Origin: Amycolatopsis sp. WAC 01376
GTDB lineage: Bacteria > Actinomycetota > Actinomycetes > Mycobacteriales > Pseudonocardiaceae
DNA: 64,000 nt
Assembly (NCBI RefSeq): GCF_003947415.1
Contig: NZ_QHKL01000008.1
Location: 310,001-374,000, forward strand
Direction of reading: 5' to 3'
The notes under the pieces were generated by a model. That model made no database searches, was not told the origin of the DNA, and was given only the letters and a program-made list of their open reading frames with translations. Position numbers and translations under genes: made by a program. This document shows positions 16,715 through 25,078 of the stretch, in pieces (positions within the stretch are counted from its first letter, which is position 1; every line of letters starts with the position of its first letter).

Positions 16715-19700
16715 TCACATCAGGATCGGGTCGATGTCACAGTTGGCACGGGCACCGCGACCGGCCGCCTGCGTTCCCGGGTGGGCCTCACCCAAGATCC
16801 GGCGATACTGCGCCAGGATCGGGTCACGCAACGGTGCGGCTTCTTCCGTCCGGCCGAGCGCGGCGAGATCCAATCCGAGGTTGAAGGACGCCGCCAGGAC
16901 GGTTGGGTGCTCCTCGCCGAGCACCTGTGTGCCGCGCTCGACCGCGTCTCGTCCCAGCTCGACCACCCTGTCGAGTTCGCCCAGCGCCGACAGATCACTC
17001 GCCAGGTTGATCGTGGCGATGATGGCATAGGGATGGTCCGGGCCGATGGTGGCACGGAACTGCTCGAGGGCGCGCTCGTTAAGGACGCGGGCGGCGACGG
17101 GGTCGCCCTGCAGCCGCAGGGTCACCGCGAGGTCGGCGTTGGCCGCGAGGGTATGCGGGTGATGCTCGCCAAGACCGCGCCGGTAGCGCTCGAAGGTCTC
17201 CTCACCGAGTTTCCTCGCCGCGGCCAGATCACCCGAGTGACGAAGATCGATCGAATGGGCCAGCGCGGAGGCCATCGTCGTTCCGTGGTCGTTGCCATAA
17301 GCGAGCCGGAACCTCTTGAGAACTTCTGTGGACAGGCTGAGCGCCCCTGGGTGGTCGCCGTCCTTCCTCCGAGCCACCGCAAGCAGGAGCGAGTTGCCGG
17401 CCGAGTCCAGCTGGTCCGCACCGAAGCGGGCGATGAAGTTCTCCGTGAGCCTCTCCTGCTGAATCCGAGCCTGGCCGTATTCGCCCGCCTCGCGCAGGTC
17501 CACGTTCCTCGCGCTGTTGGCGCTGAAGGTGCGGACGTGATCGCGGCCGAGGACCTCGATCCGCCGCCGGAGGGTGTCCTGATCCAGTTCCAAGGCCTCA
17601 CGGTAGGCGCCGCCCAGCCGGAGGCTGATCGCATGCTGATATGCGGCGTAAAGCGTCTCCGGGTCGTCTTCACCGAACATCCGCTTGGCCTTCTGATAGA
17701 CCTCCTCGCTCAGTTTCGTCGCCGCCGCGAAGTCGCCCTGTGCCCGGAGGTCGATCGTGATGTTGCGCTGGAGAGCGAAGGTCTCCTCGTTCTCTTCACC
17801 GGATATCTGAAGGCGTAGCGCGAGAGTGCGCTGGTTGAGTTCCGCGGCATCGGAGTACCGGCCGATCGCCCACAGATAGAGCCCCAGCCTCGACGAGACC
17901 TCGAGTGTCTGCGGGTGGGTGGGGCCGAGGACCTTGGTGAACCGCTCCCGCGCTTCGATGCCGAGCCGGGCCGCTTCTTCGTGGTCGCCGTACTCGAACA
18001 GGTAGCGCATCAGGTTGATGTGGAGCTGACGCGGCCAGTCGTCGTCGCAGCCCAGGACGTTCGCCGCATAGGCGTGCGGAAGCAATTCCCGGTAGCGCGA
18101 CCAGTGCCTGCTCGACTCGGGGTCGTTCGGGTCCAGCGCGGCGAGCAACTGATGAGCACCGTGCTGCATTCGCGCGTGGACCTGCCGGGCCATCACGCGA
18201 TTGCGCAGGACCAGCTGGACAAGGCGGTGCAGCTGCAGGGTGTTGTTGCCGTGGTCGATCTTCGCGAGGCCGTACCGGTTGATGTCGCGGATCGCGCGGG
18301 CCAGCTTGATCGGGTCGCGCAACGCGGCATCGAGTTCCGGGGAGATCGACACCCGGTTGACGCCGGTGAGCAGGTCACGCGAAATGGGCTCCGGCGAGAA
18401 GAAAGCACAGATGTGGAGGATCTGGTGAGCCGCCGGGTTGCGAGTCTTCAACTCCTCGAACGAAACGTTCCACGCCGCTGCGACGGAAACCTCGTTGTCG
18501 GGCGCCGAGGCGGTGTCGAGGATTTCCTCGACCGACTCGTCGAACAGGCGCAAATACTCCTGCACCGGCATACCGGTCACCGCGCGCCAGGCCGCCGCCT
18601 GCTCGACGGCCAAGGGCAGGTCGGCGAGCTTCTCGGCGAGTTCCTCGGCGTCGGCCGGGTCGATCTCCGGGCCGCGGCGTCCGAGCAGTTCGACGCTTTC
18701 CTCGCGTTTGAACACCGCCAGCTCCAGCGGGCGCGCGATACCCGCCCAATCGGAGTTCCGCGAGGTGATCAGGATTTCGCCGGGCCCGTTGCGCGGAAAG
18801 AACGGCAGCACGGTATCCGGGCTTTCCGCGGCGTCGAAGACCAGGAGCCAGCGGCGGAACGGCCGTCCGGTCCGGAGCGCCTCGATGACCGCCGGGACCG
18901 CGACACTGGCCTCGGACGCGCCTTGGAGACCGAGGATCCCCGCGAGTTCGGTGAGACCGGCGCGGATCTGAGTGGTGTGTGCGGCGTCGATCCACCAGAC
19001 GAGGTCGTAATCCTGCAGATGCCGATAGATGTACTCGGCGGCCATCTGGGTCTTCCCGATACCACCGAGACCGTGCAACGCAGACGGGAGCACGGCGGTG
19101 GTACCACTGCTCAACCGCTTGGTGAGCTGGTCCAGCAATTCGTCGCGACCGGTGAAGTTCGGGTTGCGCGGGGGGACGTTCCCGAAGACCAGCGGCGGAT
19201 CATCGGCCTGACGGTCGGGAAACTGCCGGGAGGTTTCCGACGCCGAAGGATGCACCATCCGGGTCGTCGGCTCGTTCGCTTCGGTCTCACTGAGATAAGG
19301 CGAGCGTCCCTGTGACACTGACGTTGAGGCAGGTGGACGTTCGACCGTCTCAGGCATTATTGGGCTCACAGTCTTTTTCATTGGTCCAGGTAGGGGTGCG
19401 ACGACGACTTGGTGTCGTACCGCGTTCTGCAGCCGGTCGGCCCGGGACAGATAGGGTCCGGAAAGGGCGCGCATGAGCGCGCTTTCGAGCTCCACATCGG
19501 CCGGGGACTCGCGGGTGAGGTCTGGGTCCGGTGTGCTGTTCGGGTCGGCGATGGCGTCCCGGAGGTGACCGAGCAACCTGATCCGGTCACCGAAATGAGT
19601 GGCGGCCACTCGGACGACCTTGGCCGTTTCCGACCGCCGCGCGCCGCTGAGCAGCAATTCCCGGACTGCCTCGGGAAAAGCGAAGACCCCGTCTGTGTCC

Positions 19701-21106
19701 CAAGTGGACTTGCCCTCCCTGAGTGCGGGAGCGTACATCATCCCCGAAAGTAAAAGTTCGAGGAGGTGCTCCACTCCCGCTTCCGGCACGAACCGCTGTC
19801 CCACCAGCTTCGCCACGTCGAGACGGACCGGTACCGCCGCGAGTAACTGTGCCAAGCGTAGCGCCGGCGGCGACGCAACACTGCGGAATCTGTGCACTCT
19901 TTCGGCGGGTGACAAAGTTACCGGCCGGTCGGGGGAATCGGACTGGGAGATCCGTTCCGAGGCGAACAGGACCGTTCCTTCGACGACGTCGGCGTTTTCG
20001 CCGGTCATCAGTCCGGCCCACCAGCCCAGCGACCGTGGACGCAGTTCGAGCACCGGTACCGGGACGAGGTGATCGGGCACCTCGGAGCCGGGTTCGAGCC
20101 AGGCGTCCGCGAGATCGCACACCCAACGACCGTTGGGCGCCAACGCGTTCGGGACTCTCAGCCGGGCCTTGTGGGGGTTCATCCCGCATCGGCCCCACAG
20201 CCACTGCGGGAGCAGATGCACGATGCTCACCGGCATCGTCCGTCCCCATCGCGCCAAGATGGGGTACAGCGCGTCCTTCTTCTGCCAGGCGTCCCCGACA
20301 CCGTCGGTCAGCAGCAATACCGCGCGCCGTCCCGACGAATCGAGGATCTCGTTCGGGTCGCGGGCGGATGCGCCCGGCGTGCCACCGCGAAGAACGAAAT
20401 CCTCCTCGTTGTCCTTCGCGGTTTCCAACAGCCGGACCTGAATGGTTCGGAAAGCACCCACTTGCCGGAGTACTTCGACAAAGGCGGACACCCGCGGCCG
20501 CCACAAGGCCATCGACGGACCGTTGTCGAGGACGAGGGTCAGATCCAGCCAGCGCTCTTTCCGCGACCGGGTGACCGGCCACCACCGTCCGGTCTCCGCG
20601 GCCCGGACGGCGGTCGCCACTTCGTCCAGGACCACATTGTTGTGTCGCCGCGAGACCGTCTCCCGTTTCAAGGTTCTCAGCGCGCGGAAGTACGCGAGTG
20701 ATTCGAGGACCACGACTCCCCCGGGCCCCGTGCCGTCCACCGCGGGTTCGGGCAGCTCACCGGCTACTGCCTCGATCTCGACCAAAGGGGCGGCTTCCTC
20801 GTCCGGCACCGGGACGTCGGTGATCCGCGACAACCCGTGCTCGGGAAGTTCCGGGATCTCCCCGCGTTCGGAGAGCGCGTTGCGGATCCGCGTGCGCTCG
20901 GGCTCCGGCTCCGGTTCCTCGGGCGGAGCGGATCCGTCGTCGGCTCGCCGAGGTGTGATGGCCGCGGCCAGCCACACGATGTCCGCGACATCGGTCCAGT
21001 TCAGGTCCTCGAATTCGACCCGCCTGACCCCCTGGGGCAGACCGGCCTTCCGCTGCTCCGCCACCGAGGCGGAACGCGAGTCGGACACACCGCCCGGCCC
21101 GTCCAT
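16715..21106 (-). CDS. fxsT: vWA-STAND NTPase-TPR protein (FxSxx-COOH system tetratricopeptide repeat type)
   Basis: A 1463-residue protein. Residues about 1-150 are acidic and SAV_2336-like; about 160-420 form a vWA-like fold (LDLTLVLDNGPSMALW in place of D-x-S-x-S, and VLLLTDGVGDAW) with a degenerate metal site. An NB-ARC/STAND NTPase follows, Walker A GLGGIGKT at 679-686 and a Walker B-like WLLVFDAAESPD. The last ~430 residues are kinesin-light-chain-type TPRs, about ten copies with LG-x-D/E-HP-x-T spacing, ending RANCDIDPILM, an ending typical of the FxSxx-COOH system TPR family. It is the last gene of an operon (1-nt gap after the MoxR stop). The architecture suggests a sensor that oligomerises on a trigger held by the TPRs, gated by MoxR and VMAP partners. 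Confidence 0.85.
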   Translation of the reverse strand: MDGPGGVSDSRSASVAEQRKAGLPQGVRRVEFEDLNWTDVADIVWLAAAITPRRADDGSAPPEEPEPEPERTRIRNALSERGEIPELPEHGLSRITDVPVPDEEAAPLVEIEAVAGELPEPAVDGTGPGGVVVLESLAYFRALRTLKRETVSRRHNNVVLDEVATAVRAAETGRWWPVTRSRKERWLDLTLVLDNGPSMALWRPRVSAFVEVLRQVGAFRTIQVRLLETAKDNEEDFVLRGGTPGASARDPNEILDSSGRRAVLLLTDGVGDAWQKKDALYPILARWGRTMPVSIVHLLPQWLWGRCGMNPHKARLRVPNALAPNGRWVCDLADAWLEPGSEVPDHLVPVPVLELRPRSLGWWAGLMTGENADVVEGTVLFASERISQSDSPDRPVTLSPAERVHRFRSVASPPALRLAQLLAAVPVRLDVAKLVGQRFVPEAGVEHLLELLLSGMMYAPALREGKSTWDTDGVFAFPEAVRELLLSGARRSETAKVVRVAATHFGDRIRLLGHLRDAIADPNSTPDPDLTRESPADVELESALMRALSGPYLSRADRLQNAVRHQVVVAPLPGPMKKTVSPIMPETVERPPASTSVSQGRSPYLSETEANEPTTRMVHPSASETSRQFPDRQADDPPLVFGNVPPRNPNFTGRDELLDQLTKRLSSGTTAVLPSALHGLGGIGKTQMAAEYIYRHLQDYDLVWWIDAAHTTQIRAGLTELAGILGLQGASEASVAVPAVIEALRTGRPFRRWLLVFDAAESPDTVLPFFPRNGPGEILITSRNSDWAGIARPLELAVFKREESVELLGRRGPEIDPADAEELAEKLADLPLAVEQAAAWRAVTGMPVQEYLRLFDESVEEILDTASAPDNEVSVAAAWNVSFEELKTRNPAAHQILHICAFFSPEPISRDLLTGVNRVSISPELDAALRDPIKLARAIRDINRYGLAKIDHGNNTLQLHRLVQLVLRNRVMARQVHARMQHGAHQLLAALDPNDPESSRHWSRYRELLPHAYAANVLGCDDDWPRQLHINLMRYLFEYGDHEEAARLGIEARERFTKVLGPTHPQTLEVSSRLGLYLWAIGRYSDAAELNQRTLALRLQISGEENEETFALQRNITIDLRAQGDFAAATKLSEEVYQKAKRMFGEDDPETLYAAYQHAISLRLGGAYREALELDQDTLRRRIEVLGRDHVRTFSANSARNVDLREAGEYGQARIQQERLTENFIARFGADQLDSAGNSLLLAVARRKDGDHPGALSLSTEVLKRFRLAYGNDHGTTMASALAHSIDLRHSGDLAAARKLGEETFERYRRGLGEHHPHTLAANADLAVTLRLQGDPVAARVLNERALEQFRATIGPDHPYAIIATINLASDLSALGELDRVVELGRDAVERGTQVLGEEHPTVLAASFNLGLDLAALGRTEEAAPLRDPILAQYRRILGEAHPGTQAAGRGARANCDIDPILM

Positions 21107-21107
21107 G

Positions 21108-22190
21108 TCACCGCACCGTCAGTCGTTGCCAAAGGGCGTCCACCAGCCGCGGCCAAGCCTCCTGATCCGGCTGGTACGCGCCAGACGTCGCCAGATAAAC
21201 GGCGTCGAGCAGTCTGTCGGTCGGGAGACCACCTTCCGCCTTGCTCCGTTCGGCGAACTCGCGGATGAGCCTGTCCCGGTGTTCTCCGTTCTCACCGACC
21301 AGATGACTCGCCACGATCGCCGCGAGCTGGTCGTGATCCGGGTTCTCGATCCGCAACTGCAGACAGCGACGCAGGAACGCCGGCGGGAACTCCCGCTCCC
21401 CGTTGCTGGTCATGATGACGACCGGGAAAGCATGGCAAGCGATCCGGCCGTCACGGACCACGGCGGTGCGCTGCGGATCCGCGGTGTGCACGGTGACCTC
21501 GGGATGCCGGTTGCGCACGCGGGCCAATTCCTCGATGGAGAATTCGCCGTCCTCGAAGATCGACAGGAGATCGTTGGGCAGGTCCGCTTCGGATTTGTCC
21601 AGCTCGTCGATCAGCAGCACCCGCGGCAGTTTGCCGGGAAGGAAGGCGGTGCCCAGCGCACCGAGCCGCACGAAATCACCGATCGGTGGTTCCTCGGCCT
21701 CACCACCGCGCTGTGCCTGGCTGGTCGCCGCGGCCTGGACCCGGCCGATCGCGTCATAGCCGTACAGCCCGGAACTCAGCGCGGTATGGCTGGTGATCGC
21801 CCAGCGCAGCACCCTGCCGAGCCCCAATTCCCTGGCGATCCGATAGGCGAGGCTCGACTTCCCCGTTCCCGGATTCCCCGTGACCAGCAAGGGACGCCGC
21901 AGATAGAGGGCGGCGTTCACCATGTTCAGTTCGCTCGCGTCGACATCTTGCTCCGAAAGCGTGAACGCGGTGCCGAGCCGGCGTTCCGCCTCACCGTCGT
22001 CCGGTGGTGGCACGTCGTGCTCCGGTGGCGGATCCCCGCGATACGACCGCCACGGCGGCGGCGCGGGTAGCAATTGCGCGAGATCGATGTCGTGAATGGG
22101 CCTTCCGGTGCCCCGATAAATCCACCAATCGGGTGCATCGAGCTGCGACGTCCGGCCGTCCGCTGCCACGTCCTGATCGTTCCCGCTCAT
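21108..22190 (-). CDS. MoxR-type AAA+ ATPase
   Basis: A 360-residue AAA+ ATPase counted from ATG 22190, which has AAGGGG nine bases upstream; an in-frame ATG nine bases earlier (22199) is possible but sits directly on that ribosome site. Numbered from 22190, Walker A GNPGTGKSS is at 105-113, Walker B VLLIDELDK at 191-199, and the sensor region is VVIMTSNGEREFPPAFLRRC. A proline-rich, tryptophan-containing N-terminal tail precedes the ATPase core. MoxR ATPases act as chaperones for vWA-domain proteins. Here the next gene encodes a vWA domain, so the two almost certainly form a MoxR-vWA pair. The gene lies between the VMAP-like gene (13-nt gap) and the vWA-STAND gene (1-nt gap). Confidence 0.92.
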   Translation of the reverse strand: MSGNDQDVAADGRTSQLDAPDWWIYRGTGRPIHDIDLAQLLPAPPPWRSYRGDPPPEHDVPPPDDGEAERRLGTAFTLSEQDVDASELNMVNAALYLRRPLLVTGNPGTGKSSLAYRIARELGLGRVLRWAITSHTALSSGLYGYDAIGRVQAAATSQAQRGGEAEEPPIGDFVRLGALGTAFLPGKLPRVLLIDELDKSEADLPNDLLSIFEDGEFSIEELARVRNRHPEVTVHTADPQRTAVVRDGRIACHAFPVVIMTSNGEREFPPAFLRRCLQLRIENPDHDQLAAIVASHLVGENGEHRDRLIREFAERSKAEGGLPTDRLLDAVYLATSGAYQPDQEAWPRLVDALWQRLTVR

Positions 22191-22203
22191 CCGCGGCATC
22201 CCC

Positions 22204-23970
22204 TTACAGTCGAGTCGGGGTCAACGGCTGGTCCAGAACGATCACACGTTTCGGGTCGTCCCACATTACCACCAGATCGTGAGCCAGAGAATTCTTGAAC
22301 GGTACGGCCGCCCCGGAATTCGCCAGTTTGCGGCGATCCGGAAGCTCGTTGAAACCGCTCTCCGCGGCCAATACCCAGTCGAGCAACTCGCGCAGGTTCT
22401 CCGGTTCCGCGTCCGGATGCCAGAGCACCACCGGCAGGCCACTGCGGAGGGCGGTCGTCAGTTCGTCCGGCAGCGCACCCCGCTCCGCTTGGGGCGACGG
22501 AGGTTTCGCCAATACCAGGCCGACCCAGTGGTCGTCGCTCAGGATCGCGTCGATCGGGTGATCCTCCGCGACTCCGGAATAGTGCAACCGGTCGGCGGCG
22601 GGATGCTCCACCATCGAATCCCAGCGATAGTTCCATGCGCGATGCCAATGCTTCGCCCGCATCCTCTCCAACGACCGTATTCCGAGTCGGTACCCGTAGC
22701 GCAACGGCTGCGGATGGCCGGTGCCATGTTCCTTCGCCCACCGCTGCACCGGCAAATTGATCAACGTCCTCGGCAGGAGGAATTCCACCGACGCCGACAT
22801 GCTCTGGCCCGACCAGACACTCTCAGTCTCCAGGATGACGTCATCGACCCTGAACTCGACCTCGTCTATTCCGATTTCCCGCACTCCACCGAGCGACGGC
22901 GGCCAGATCTCCGGATCGTCCTGTCTCCAGAACGCGAGAGTGCACCGCGACGGATCGGCGGTGACCGGATCGAGCATGATCATCAAATGCAAAGGGGGGC
23001 GTTCCGGAATGGGCTTGCTTGCCCGCTGATGTGCGAGTGCGGGAACGAGTCGCAACGATCGTGCCAGGTCGGCGACCCGGCCCGCGATCTCGGCACCCGG
23101 CTCGCCCACCACGTTTTCCGCGAGCAGGCGCAGGAACGCGAGCGCGGGCGGGACGCCGTCCGGGCCGGCGTTGTAGTCGGTCAGCAGGTGAAAGGCGGCC
23201 CAGGCGTCGGTGATGCCCTCCAGCCGGGGCAACGCGGCCGCGGGGCCGAGTGCCCTGCTCATCATGACCGGCAGATGCGGTACCTCCATCCGGGTCAAAT
23301 GCCGGCGCAGGTCCGCCAAATCCTTGCGAGGGATCAATTCCAGAACCGCGTTGTCCAGATCGGCCTTGTCTTCGGCGGCAGCCGTCGCGACGTCACCGTG
23401 CAACCGTAAATAAGCCATTCCGGTGAAAGTCTTCACCGAGACGGGTATCGATCGGTACAACTCGGGCAACAGGCCCGGGTCCTTTTCGATGACGTCGGTG
23501 AAAAACCGCTCCGACGAGATGAACGCGATCATCCGATCGGATTTCGCGAACGCTTCCTTCGCCAGTGGCGCGTCCAGAATGCGGAACGCGGTGTCGACCG
23601 CGTCGCCGACCCACCCTTTCCCGTCGTACAGCACCTCACCGGCGTTGAGGCTCACCCGCAGCCGCATCTGCGCCTGCGGTGTCCGCGTGTGGTTGTACCG
23701 GCGGAGGGCGACCGCGAGGCGATCCGGCAGCAGGTCGGGGATCAGGCCTTTGGTCGTTCCTGTCGGAAGCAGGACCAGCACGCCGTCGCCGCGATCTTCA
23801 TGCGCGCAGGAATCGAAATCGACATTGCTTTCGGCGAAGGCGGTCTTCAGCACTTCGTACATGCCTTGGTGCACGGCGAGTTTGTCGAGGCGGTTCCGGT
23901 CCGGGGCGGTGAATCCCACGACGTCCACCACGACGATCGTGCGGTCGAGAGCCTGCGTCGGTCGCGCCAT
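22204..23970 (-). CDS. Nucleotide-cyclase-like/VMAP fusion protein
   Basis: A 588-residue protein, first gene of the three-gene operon, start ATG 23970 after GGGAGGGGG. The N-terminal ~190 residues resemble a class III nucleotide cyclase: VVVDVVGFTAPDR with Asp16, and HEDRGDGVLVLLP with Asp62 supply the two metal aspartates, then VSLNAGEVLYDGKGWVGDAV and TAFRILDA. A helical middle part (about 205-310; IPRKDLADLRRHLTRMEVP) resembles the VMAP middle region, and the C-terminal ~250 residues fit the VMAP-C domain (LPRTLINLPVQRWAKEHG, YRLGIRSLERMR, WNYRWDSM). VMAP proteins are the third partner of vWA-MoxR conflict systems. Whether the cyclase domain is active or only binds nucleotide is not decidable here. 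Confidence 0.75.
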   Translation of the reverse strand: MARPTQALDRTIVVVDVVGFTAPDRNRLDKLAVHQGMYEVLKTAFAESNVDFDSCAHEDRGDGVLVLLPTGTTKGLIPDLLPDRLAVALRRYNHTRTPQAQMRLRVSLNAGEVLYDGKGWVGDAVDTAFRILDAPLAKEAFAKSDRMIAFISSERFFTDVIEKDPGLLPELYRSIPVSVKTFTGMAYLRLHGDVATAAAEDKADLDNAVLELIPRKDLADLRRHLTRMEVPHLPVMMSRALGPAAALPRLEGITDAWAAFHLLTDYNAGPDGVPPALAFLRLLAENVVGEPGAEIAGRVADLARSLRLVPALAHQRASKPIPERPPLHLMIMLDPVTADPSRCTLAFWRQDDPEIWPPSLGGVREIGIDEVEFRVDDVILETESVWSGQSMSASVEFLLPRTLINLPVQRWAKEHGTGHPQPLRYGYRLGIRSLERMRAKHWHRAWNYRWDSMVEHPAADRLHYSGVAEDHPIDAILSDDHWVGLVLAKPPSPQAERGALPDELTTALRSGLPVVLWHPDAEPENLRELLDWVLAAESGFNELPDRRKLANSGAAVPFKNSLAHDLVVMWDDPKRVIVLDQPLTPTRL

Positions 23971-24049
23971 CGGCCCCCTCCCAAGGTCCGCGGCGCCTGC
24001 CCACCGGCGCCGACTGCCACATTATCGCGTCGAGCGGCTCCGAGTTGAG

Positions 24050-24061
24050 TGTCAATTGACA
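24050..24061. promoter_or_regulatory. TGTCAATTGACA palindrome upstream of the VMAP operon
   Basis: A perfect 12-bp palindrome in an otherwise G+C-rich gap, 80 bp upstream of the first operon gene. It contains TTGACA on both strands, so it could be a -35 element or a regulator site. No well-spaced -10 is visible for the operon direction. Confidence 0.4.
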
Positions 24062-24080
24062 AATTGCAGGTAGCGGGAGT

Positions 24081-24124
24081 GTGAGTGGCGGGGACGGCCG
24101 GCTTCGACCGCCCCCGCCACTCAC
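24081..24124 (-). terminator. GTGAGTGG-family hairpin after the serine protease gene
   Basis: GTGAGTGGCGGGG (24081-24093) and CCCCGCCACTCAC (24112-24124) are perfect 13-bp arms around an 18-nt loop, nine bases after the protease stop codon. It belongs to the same family as the hairpins at 10108 and 57291. Confidence 0.7.
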
Positions 24125-24133
24125 GAGAAACGA

Positions 24134-24862
24134 TCAGACGCCGGCGATCTGCTGGATCCAGCTGCGGTACCGGGTGATGTTGGTGTACGCGGTGTTGTTC
24201 GACCGGTCGCTGGTCGAGGCGACGCCGACCTGGCGGCCGCCGGAGAACATCGGGCCACCGGAGTCCCCGCCGGCGGTGATGCCGTCGACGCGGTTCGCGC
24301 AGACCGCGACCCCGCCGTTGTAGTCACTGCAGTTGACCGAGTTCACCCGGACGGTGGCGACCTTCAGGTAACGGGACTGGCAGTTGATCTCCGAACCGCA
24401 CTGGCTGGTCGCGCCCCAGCCGTAGACCTGGACGTTCTGGCCGACCGCGACGTTGCTCGTGGTGCCGAGCGGCGCGTAGGTGGCGTTGACCGAACTGGTC
24501 AGCCGGACGATGGCGAGGTCCGCGCCGGAGTGGCGGGTGATGCTCGCCGCGGTGGCCATGGTGCCGCCGCTCTGCTGGTCGAGGCTGCCGATCCGGAAGG
24601 TGTAGCTGCCGCTGCTCGCGACACAGTGCTTGGCGGTGAGGATGTACTGCGGCGCGATGATCGTCGCGCTGCAGTTCTGCTGGCCGTTCACGAACAGCCG
24701 GGCCGCCCAGGGGCCGCTCTGCGCGTACTGGCCGCCGATGATCATCGGCTGCACGCCGGAGGGCTCGGCGGCGGTCGCGGCGGGGGTGGTCGAGCCGAGC
24801 AGCGCCATGAAGGCGGTGCCTGCCAGCAGGACGAGGGAGCGCAGTCGCATGTTCCGACTCAT
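24134..24862 (-). CDS. Secreted trypsin-like serine protease (S1 family)
   Basis: A 242-residue secreted protease. A signal peptide (MRLRSLVLLAGTAFMALLG) ends near ATAAEPSG, and the mature chain starts at the activation-like IIGGQYAQSG. Catalytic residues are His79 in TAKHC (TAAHC in most relatives), Asp115 in SGADLAIVRL and Ser201 in GDSGGP. Six cysteines are placed to form disulfides. The short propeptide and streptogrisin/trypsin-like spacing suit an extracellular digestive enzyme. It is monocistronic, with its own hairpin terminator, and divergent from the acetyltransferase gene across a 216-bp region with a nested inverted repeat. Confidence 0.93.
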   Translation of the reverse strand: MSRNMRLRSLVLLAGTAFMALLGSTTPAATAAEPSGVQPMIIGGQYAQSGPWAARLFVNGQQNCSATIIAPQYILTAKHCVASSGSYTFRIGSLDQQSGGTMATAASITRHSGADLAIVRLTSSVNATYAPLGTTSNVAVGQNVQVYGWGATSQCGSEINCQSRYLKVATVRVNSVNCSDYNGGVAVCANRVDGITAGGDSGGPMFSGGRQVGVASTSDRSNNTAYTNITRYRSWIQQIAGV

Positions 24863-24947
24863 TTCTGCGGCCGATCCCGGCCACGTCAGTGGGGACGAAC
24901 GCGCTGATTCTGTGTCGTGCCAAGGGAAGCCAGGAACCGACGAAAGT

Positions 24948-25028
24948 TCGCGCGGGCTACCTATTTATTTCCATGACGGCTGGAGACGATCTTTGAGTAC
25001 GCGCCGAAGATCATTAGGTAGTCCGCGC
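24948..25028. promoter_or_regulatory. Nested inverted repeats between divergent protease and acetyltransferase genes
   Basis: Outer arms CGCGCGGGCTACCTA (24948-24962) and TAGGTAGTCCGCGCG (25014-25028) pair with one mismatch over 15 bp. Inside lies GATCTT (24987-24992) with AAGATC (25006-25011). Distance to the protease start is 85 bp and to the acetyltransferase start 50 bp. It could be an operator pair, a structured leader of the acetyltransferase, or a small RNA. A TTGACG at 25044-25049 stands 17 nt from TGCACT, seven bases before the acetyltransferase ATG. Confidence 0.5.
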
Positions 25029-25078
25029 GGCATCACAAATCGCTTGACGCCGCCAGGGAACGCCCATGCACTGTGCTC

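Noticed and set aside
24019..24055. TTGACA/TAATGT promoter for the VMAP operon
   Set aside because: The two elements are 25 bp apart, too far for a sigma-70 promoter; only the palindrome is reported.
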